From positions 248,001 through 312,000 of the forward strand of contig CAJPFG010000018.1 in the NCBI GenBank assembly GCA_905339235.1: a stretch of DNA of 64,000 nucleotides. The letters are read 5' to 3'. The notes under the pieces are model-generated. The model ran no database searches. It saw nothing but the letters and a program-made list of their open reading frames with translations, and was not told the DNA's origin. Below, in pieces: positions 59,231 through 64,000 of the stretch. The stretch's first letter is position 1; each line of letters starts with the position of its first letter. This stretch comes from Phycisphaerales bacterium (GTDB taxonomy: Bacteria > Planctomycetota > Phycisphaerae > Phycisphaerales > UBA1924). Position numbers and translations under genes: made by a program.

Positions 59231-60583
59231 ATGTTCAAACGCGTCCTCATCGCAAACCGCGGCGAAATCGCCCTCCGCATCATGCGGGCCTGCCAGGAAC
59301 TCGGCATCGAAACCGTCTGCGTCTACAGCACCGCCGACAAGGACGCCCCCTACCTCAAACTCGCCGATCGCGCCATCTGCATCGGCCCGCCCGCCGCGCG
59401 GGAGTCCTACCTCAACATCGCCCGCATCATCGCCGCCGCCGAAGTCGCCGACGTGGACGCCATCCACCCCGGCTACGGCTTCCTCTCCGAGCGCCCCGAC
59501 TTCTCCGCCGCCTGCCGCGACTGCAAAATCGAGTTCATCGGCCCCTCCCCCGAGGCCATGCAGATGCTCGGCGACAAGGTGGACTGCAAAAAGACCGCCA
59601 AGGCCGCCGGCGTCCCCGTCTTCCCCGGCTCCGAAAGCGCCATCGAGGACGAAGAAGAAGCCGTCCGAATCGCCTCCAAGATCGGCTACCCCGTCATCAT
59701 CAAGGCCTCCGCCGGCGGCGGCGGCCGCGGCATGAAAGTGTGCCACAACGAGGCCACCCTCCGCATGCAACTCCGCGTCGCCGGCCAGGAGGCACTCGCC
59801 GCCTTCGGCAACGGCGCCGTATTTATCGAGAAGTTCCTCGAGCATGCCCGCCACGTTGAGATCCAGATGCTCGGCGACAAGCACGGCAACGCCGTCTACC
59901 TCTTCGAGCGTGACTGCTCCCTCCAACGCCGCCACCAAAAAGTAGTTGAGGAAGCGCCCGCTCCCAACATCGACCGCAAACGCCTCGAGAAAGTCTGCGA
60001 GTCCGCCGCCAAGATGATCCGAAATGCCCGGTACGCCGGCGCCGCTACCTGCGAGTTCCTCCTCGACGGCCGCGGCGACTTCTACATGCTCGAAGTCAAC
60101 ACCCGCGTCCAGGTCGAACACCCCGTCACCGAAATGGTCACCGGTGTTGACATCGTCCAGATGTCCATCCGCATCGCCGCGGGCGAGAAGATCCCCTTCA
60201 AGCAGAACGACCTCCAGGTCCGCGGCCACGCCATCGAGTGTCGCATCTGCGCCGAAGACCCCGCCCACAACTTCCGCCCCAGCGCCGGCAGAATCGACAC
60301 CTGGCAGGTCCCCGGCGGCCTGGGCGTGCGCCTCGATTCGCACGTCGTTCCCGGATACGTCGTCCCCACCAACTACGACTCGATGATCGCAAAACTCATC
60401 GTGCACGCCGACTCGCGCGAGCAGGCCCTCGACCGCGCCGCCCGCGCTCTGCGTGAGTTCAACGTCGGACCGATCAAAACTACTATCCCGCTGCACCAGC
60501 GCCTCATCGAAAACACCGACTTCCGCCGCGGCGGGGTTGATATCCACTATCTGGAACGGCTCCTCAAGGCCTCAGATCGGTGA
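59231..60583 (+). CDS. accC: Biotin carboxylase subunit of acetyl-CoA carboxylase
   Basis: 450 residues from ATG 59231, the usual length. ATP-grasp landmarks: ANRGEIALRIMRACQELGI, HPGYGFLSE, the ASAGGGGRGM glycine loop, ERDCSLQRRHQKVVEEAP, LEVNTRVQVEHPVTEMVTG and the closing FRRGGVDIHYLE. It carboxylates the biotin on AccB using ATP and bicarbonate. It shares an operon with accB, the 103-bp gap holding a pyrimidine tract. Confidence 0.96.
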   Translation: MFKRVLIANRGEIALRIMRACQELGIETVCVYSTADKDAPYLKLADRAICIGPPAARESYLNIARIIAAAEVADVDAIHPGYGFLSERPDFSAACRDCKIEFIGPSPEAMQMLGDKVDCKKTAKAAGVPVFPGSESAIEDEEEAVRIASKIGYPVIIKASAGGGGRGMKVCHNEATLRMQLRVAGQEALAAFGNGAVFIEKFLEHARHVEIQMLGDKHGNAVYLFERDCSLQRRHQKVVEEAPAPNIDRKRLEKVCESAAKMIRNARYAGAATCEFLLDGRGDFYMLEVNTRVQVEHPVTEMVTGVDIVQMSIRIAAGEKIPFKQNDLQVRGHAIECRICAEDPAHNFRPSAGRIDTWQVPGGLGVRLDSHVVPGYVVPTNYDSMIAKLIVHADSREQALDRAARALREFNVGPIKTTIPLHQRLIENTDFRRGGVDIHYLERLLKASDR

Positions 60584-60846
60584 AGTTTCCGTAATTCCGA
60601 CCCTCTGCCCCGTACAAGCGGCCGGTATTCCGCGAAAGCGTAAGGCCATGATATAGCAAGGGTTGAGAAACCCGGCTTTGACGAGACACATATCCCGATT
60701 GACGGACTAGGCCTCTTTCGCACGATCCTGCTCAAAAAAAACCGTTGACGAGCCCCAGAATCCCAGCGATACTTGCGCAGAGACCAAGACACGGATCGGC
60801 GGCGTTGGGAGCGCTTCGTTCCGGAATACCCGTGGGAGAGAGAGAC
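60584..60846. other. Intergenic region of 263 bp after accC
   Basis: No gene seen. It holds a short hairpin GGGTTGAGAAACCC (60660-60673) that may end the acc transcript, an A-run, and the promoter described below. Confidence 0.5.
60745..60773 (+). promoter_or_regulatory. Sigma70-type promoter for the exported protein at 60847
   Basis: -35 TTGACG (5 of 6) at 60745-60750, a 17-bp spacer, and -10 GATACT (4 of 6) at 60768-60773. The predicted start of transcription is near 60780, leaving a leader of about 65 nt with GGGAGAGAGA before the ATG. Confidence 0.65.
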
Positions 60847-61650
60847 ATGCGTCTATCAACTGCGTTCGGCGTGATCGCTTTGGCGGCCCTTTCAGGTTCC
60901 GCTTCCGCGGTCGTTCACACCTTGTCCGACCGAAACTCGATCGTCACCATCGACGACGCGAGCCAGGCCGGTATGTCCAACTGGTTCATCGACGGGACCG
61001 ACCACATGTTCCAGCAGTGGTTCTGGTTCCGTGTCGGCGCCGCCCCCGAAGCGTCCATCGACACGCTCGCGCTGACCGGTTCGTTCATCACCGACACCAA
61101 TCCCTTTGACGACCCCGCGCCCGACACGCTGTCACTCCGCTATTCCGCGCCCGGGTTCGACATCCAGCCCACCTGGGTTCTCCGCGGCTCGACCCCCGGC
61201 TCCGCCCGGTCCGACATCGCCGAGTCCATCTCGATCACCAACTTCGGCAACGGCCCGCTGTCGATCTCGTTCTTGCAGTACTGCGATTTCGATCTCAACG
61301 GCACCTCCGGCGGCGATCGCGCTCTCATCCCCGGCCCCCTGTTCAACACGGCCCTGCAGGATGAAGCCGGCATCGTCCTGAGCGAATCCGTCGTGGCCCC
61401 GATGCCTTCCCACTACGAGGCCGCCAACTTCCCCTCCATCCTCGGTCGCCTCAACGACGGCGCCCCCGACGTTCTGGCCGACTTCGCCGGCCCTGTCTTC
61501 GGCGACTGCACATGGGCCTTCCAATGGGACTTCGTGATCCCCGCCGGCCAGTCCGTGGTCATCAGCAAGGACAAGACCATCACGCCCGCCCCGGGTGCGC
61601 TGGTCCTCCTCGGCCTCGCCGGTCTCTCCGTCGCCCGCCGCCGTCGCTAA
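60847..61650 (+). CDS. Exported protein with PEP-CTERM-like tail
   Basis: 267 residues from ATG 60847, with a signal peptide (cut near SASAV). A single beta-rich domain of about 210 residues (HTLSDRNSIVTIDD, WFIDGTDHMFQQWFWFRVG, ISFLQYCDFDLNGT) carries no motif I can name. The tail TPAPGALVLLGLAGLSVARRRR is the clearest sorting signal in the window. It has its own good promoter and a strong terminator, so it is a single-gene unit, possibly well expressed. Confidence 0.82.
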   Translation: MRLSTAFGVIALAALSGSASAVVHTLSDRNSIVTIDDASQAGMSNWFIDGTDHMFQQWFWFRVGAAPEASIDTLALTGSFITDTNPFDDPAPDTLSLRYSAPGFDIQPTWVLRGSTPGSARSDIAESISITNFGNGPLSISFLQYCDFDLNGTSGGDRALIPGPLFNTALQDEAGIVLSESVVAPMPSHYEAANFPSILGRLNDGAPDVLADFAGPVFGDCTWAFQWDFVIPAGQSVVISKDKTITPAPGALVLLGLAGLSVARRRR

Positions 61651-61672
61651 CCACTCCCAAACGAGTCCTGCC

Positions 61673-61704
61673 AAGCCCCGGGTCCGGTCCCGGGGCTTTT
61701 GCTT
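61673..61704 (+). terminator. Rho-independent terminator after the gene at 60847
   Basis: Perfect 10-bp stem AAGCCCCGGG/CCCGGGGCTT (61673-61682 and 61689-61698) with a 6-nt loop, followed by TTGCTT. Confidence 0.85.
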
Positions 61705-61783
61705 TCGCTTCCCCGAACTTTCCGGTACCATGGTTCCTGTCGGCATTCGCCGCTCGGCTCATTCGTGCCGACAGGGGTGACAT

Positions 61784-62839
61784 ATGACAACCGCTCGTGG
61801 CCTCCGCCCGCGTGGCTTTACACTTATCGAGTTGCTTGTTGTCATCGCCATCGTCGCCCTGCTCATAAGCGTGCTCCTCCCAGCCATCGCGCAGGCCCGA
61901 AAGTCCGGTCGCCTCACCATCTGCACTTCCAACCTCCACCAGTTCACAGTCTCTACCGCCTCCTACGCCGCCGATTACAAAGACCGTTTGTGGACCTTCT
62001 CCTGGCAGGGCGGCCAGCCCTTGCCCAGCCAATACCCCGACCTGCAGGGCCCGGTGGGCACCGACCTCGAGGCCGCCACGTGCCAGGCCATCGACATCCT
62101 GCGCCGCCGCGCCGACCGCGAAGACATGGAGTTCATCGAGAACTGGATCCCGCAGATCCTCTACAACCACATTGTCCTGCAGGACTACCTCGCTCAGCGC
62201 ATGCCCGAACCCATGGTCTGCTGCCCGGAAGACCGCCTCCGCCGCGCCTGGCAGCAAGACCCTCTCGGCTTCGACGCGCTGCAAATCACCCCGCTCGCGC
62301 CCGACCAGGGCGACAGCCGCGGCAAGCGCTGGCCTTACAGTTCCAGTTACGAGTGCATCCCCGCCGCGTTCACGCCCGACCGCGGCGACCCGCCCTACAG
62401 CAGCGTCACCCAAGCCGGGCTCCACCGCTACTACCAGTTCACCAACAACACGGCCATGTCTGGCCGCTTCAACCGCCGCCTCATCACCGATGTCCAGTTC
62501 GCCTCTCAGAAGGTCCACCTCTACGAAACCTTCACCCGCCACTTCGGCCGCTTCAACCTCTTCTACGCCTTCCCCGAAGCCCGCGCGCCCCTCGCCTTCT
62601 TCGACGCCTCCGTCCGAGTGAAACGCACCCAGGACGCCGGCCGAGGCTTCAACCCCGCCATCCCCAGAAACCCCTTCCCCACCTCCTTCCGCTTCATCCC
62701 CGGGCTCTGGGAAGAACCCGTTCCCGGCCGCGGCTACTACCCCCCCGCCGAAGTAAACCTCCTCGGCTACTACCGCTGGACACGCGGCGGCCTCAAAGGC
62801 TCTGACTTCGGCGGCGAACTAAACACCGCGAACTGGTAG
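61784..62839 (+). CDS. Type II pseudopilin-like prepilin
   Basis: 351 residues from ATG 61784. A short basic leader ends in the prepilin peptidase site G-FTLIEL, followed by the hydrophobic helix LVVIAIVALLISVLLPAIAQARKSGR. The remaining 310 residues form a large variable head (TCQAIDILRRRADRE, MVCCPEDRLRRAW) without a known motif. Planctomycetes carry many such large-headed prepilin-like proteins. Whether it joins a pilus or is only processed like one is unclear. A TACCAT box at 61726-61731 may be its -10 element. Confidence 0.88.
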   Translation: MTTARGLRPRGFTLIELLVVIAIVALLISVLLPAIAQARKSGRLTICTSNLHQFTVSTASYAADYKDRLWTFSWQGGQPLPSQYPDLQGPVGTDLEAATCQAIDILRRRADREDMEFIENWIPQILYNHIVLQDYLAQRMPEPMVCCPEDRLRRAWQQDPLGFDALQITPLAPDQGDSRGKRWPYSSSYECIPAAFTPDRGDPPYSSVTQAGLHRYYQFTNNTAMSGRFNRRLITDVQFASQKVHLYETFTRHFGRFNLFYAFPEARAPLAFFDASVRVKRTQDAGRGFNPAIPRNPFPTSFRFIPGLWEEPVPGRGYYPPAEVNLLGYYRWTRGGLKGSDFGGELNTANW

Positions 62840-62861
62840 CCCCCGGCAACCCCGTCACTCG

Positions 62862-63515
62862 TTACAACTTGTTCCCGCACGTCCCGCAGAACTTCGCCGT
62901 CCCGCTCGCCTCGTTCCCGCAGTTCGCGCAGAACTTCTTGGCGTCCGCCGCCGGCGCCGCGGCCCCGCACTGCCCGCAGAACTTCCCCGTCAACTCCGCC
63001 CCGCACGCCGTGCACTTCGCCGCCAGCGCCTTGGGCTTCCCCCCATCCTGCGTGATGTCGATATCAGAAATCATGTCCTCGGACATCGCCTTGCGCTGCA
63101 TCCACATCACCCGCGCCTTATCCTGCGCCGACGCCAGTTCCTCTTCCAGGTCCGGCGCGCACGCCTCGCACATGTTCCGCTTGGGGTTCCAGCACGCCAG
63201 TTCGCACACCCACTTCCCGCACCGCCCGCACAACTTGAACTGCTTCTTCGCCTCGACCACCGCCTCGCGGATCGCCTCGTCCCGCTCCTTGCCCCGCAAA
63301 AAATCCTTGCTCTGGTCCGCCACGTTTGAGGCCCCGCCCATCCCGCCGAAAAAACTGCTCGCCGCGCGCATGATCCCCGCCGCCGCGCCCAGTTTGCTCG
63401 CCTTGAACGGCGACATGCACCCCGTCCCGCACCCGTCGCAGTAAAACTCGAACTGGTACCCCGCCTCCGTCGAGCAGTCGCGATAGTTGTTCGTAAACTG
63501 GATCATGCTCGCCAT
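62862..63515 (-). CDS. Multi-zinc-ribbon protein
   Basis: 217 residues from ATG 63515, with AAGGAGG upstream; the frame extends to 63695 without coding pattern. It has an N-terminal CDGCGTGC pair, a Gly/Ala-rich middle, a CGRCGKWVC...CWNPKRNMCEAC cluster, a Glu-rich helix and two C-terminal ribbons (CTACGAELTGKFCGQCG and CANCGNEASGTAKFCGTCG). At least four metal sites are possible. No signal peptide. Function unknown; a scaffold or protein-binding role is inferred. It is convergent with the prepilin gene. Confidence 0.78.
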   Translation of the reverse strand: MASMIQFTNNYRDCSTEAGYQFEFYCDGCGTGCMSPFKASKLGAAAGIMRAASSFFGGMGGASNVADQSKDFLRGKERDEAIREAVVEAKKQFKLCGRCGKWVCELACWNPKRNMCEACAPDLEEELASAQDKARVMWMQRKAMSEDMISDIDITQDGGKPKALAAKCTACGAELTGKFCGQCGAAAPAADAKKFCANCGNEASGTAKFCGTCGNKL

Positions 63516-63649
63516 TTTGCCGCCTCCTTCAAGTGCCCACATTCTCTCACACCTCCCGCACTTTCGCAAGCCCTCGCCCGCCCGATCTCGCCTCCGCCCG
63601 ACCCCATCCGCCCCGGCGCGGTAGACTTTCCCCAACCCTGGAGGCGCCC

Positions 63650-64000
63650 ATGAACCTGCACCGAATCCTTCTTGCCGCACTCGTCCTCGCCGCATCCGCC
63701 CTGCTCCCCGCCTGCACCACCACCGCCACCGACAAAACCATCGCCCTCCGATACTTCCCCGCCAAGGCCAGGTTCAATCCCAAGGACCCGCCCGTCATCG
63801 TCCTCATGCCCAAAGAGGCCCACGGCCTCGCCTCCGCTCAGAACGGCCAGCGCATCATCGGCGAGATCGTGGACAACCGCGGCCGGCACAACGCCAACAT
63901 CCTCTCTTCCTACCCCATCAACGAATGGGCCCGTACCGCCGTCTCCGGCGAACTCCGCGCCGCCGGCCTCAACGCCGCCGACGGCGACGCCTGCCGCCCC
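63650..64000 (+). CDS. Lipoprotein (3' end missing)
   Basis: The first 117 codons only, from ATG 63650 with GGAGG 6 nt upstream. It has a lipoprotein signal (ILLAALVLAASALLPAC, lipobox LPAC), followed by ALRYFPAKARFNPKDPPVIVLMPKEAHG and VDNRGRHNANILSSYPINEWARTAVSGELRAAG. This layout recalls YajG-like envelope lipoproteins, a weak assignment. A TAGACT box at 63622-63627 is a plausible -10. Confidence 0.72.
   Translation, partial: MNLHRILLAALVLAASALLPACTTTATDKTIALRYFPAKARFNPKDPPVIVLMPKEAHGLASAQNGQRIIGEIVDNRGRHNANILSSYPINEWARTAVSGELRAAGLNAADGDACRP

Overview
The window is very GC-rich and gene-dense and reads as chromosomal DNA from a planctomycete, most likely class Phycisphaerae. The pointers are several secreted proteins ending in a VP/TP-rich segment, a hydrophobic stretch and an Arg cluster (PEP-CTERM-like); a G-FTLIEL prepilin of the planctomycete type; a zinc-ribbon 'CGYDL' membrane protein; a MoxR/DUF58/VWA operon; a small Hc1-like histone; and a secreted protein with a dockerin-like tail. 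The organism call is inferred from family content only. There is no rRNA, tRNA, prophage, transposase or CRISPR array that I can support.

Layout. 1-10.6 kb: a truncated GAF/PAS sensor, two cyclophilins, a double-thioredoxin exported protein, a coupled phosphoribosyltransferase/SLOG pair, an M16 protease, a VapBC45-like toxin-antitoxin pair and an M32 carboxypeptidase. 10.9-20 kb: a lone GspE N-terminal domain, rimO, a DUF3309-like peptide, ftsW and murG (separated by two secreted-protein genes), a diguanylate cyclase and a HAD phosphatase. 21-28.5 kb: two tandemly duplicated HAF-repeat exported proteins, rsmA, a kinase-fold phosphotransferase, an Hc1-like histone, a FabZ-like dehydratase, manA, a sorted exported protein and a DegT aminotransferase on the minus strand.

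29.8-37.1 kb holds the most unusual locus: a four-gene plus-strand operon encoding a periplasmic adaptor, a GAF plus HlyD inner-membrane adaptor, a PqqD-like/M50 protease/HlyD fusion, and a shortened SecA-like ATPase. No ABC ATPase, RND pump or outer-membrane channel lies beside it. I read it as a candidate export machine, energised by the SecA-like motor, that recognises, perhaps cleaves, and passes substrates across the envelope.

38.5-57.3 kb is a long minus-strand array, transcribed right to left: ABC permease, NHL lipoprotein, VWA/GATase-like protein, MoxR, GxxExxY, DUF58, BatA-like VWA, a membrane protein, ABC ATPase, ABC permease and a 919-residue exported protein. Many junctions overlap by 3-4 bases. 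The GxxExxY gene sits in a 583-bp segment bounded by a perfect 24-bp inverted repeat, which looks like an insertion into a MoxR-DUF58 operon. A second repeat family built on GCAAAT/ATTTGC heptamers occupies two further junctions of the same array and two other sites.

57.4-64 kb: an aminopeptidase P-like M24 protein, accB, accC, a sorted exported protein with a good sigma70-type promoter, a prepilin-like protein, a multi-zinc-ribbon protein and a lipoprotein cut by the window end. By eye, the plus strand is G-rich up to about 27 kb and C-rich after about 31 kb whatever the gene strand. That is the pattern expected across a replication terminus. No gene-free stretch exceeds 300 bp; the longest (10642-10914 and 60584-60846) are described below.
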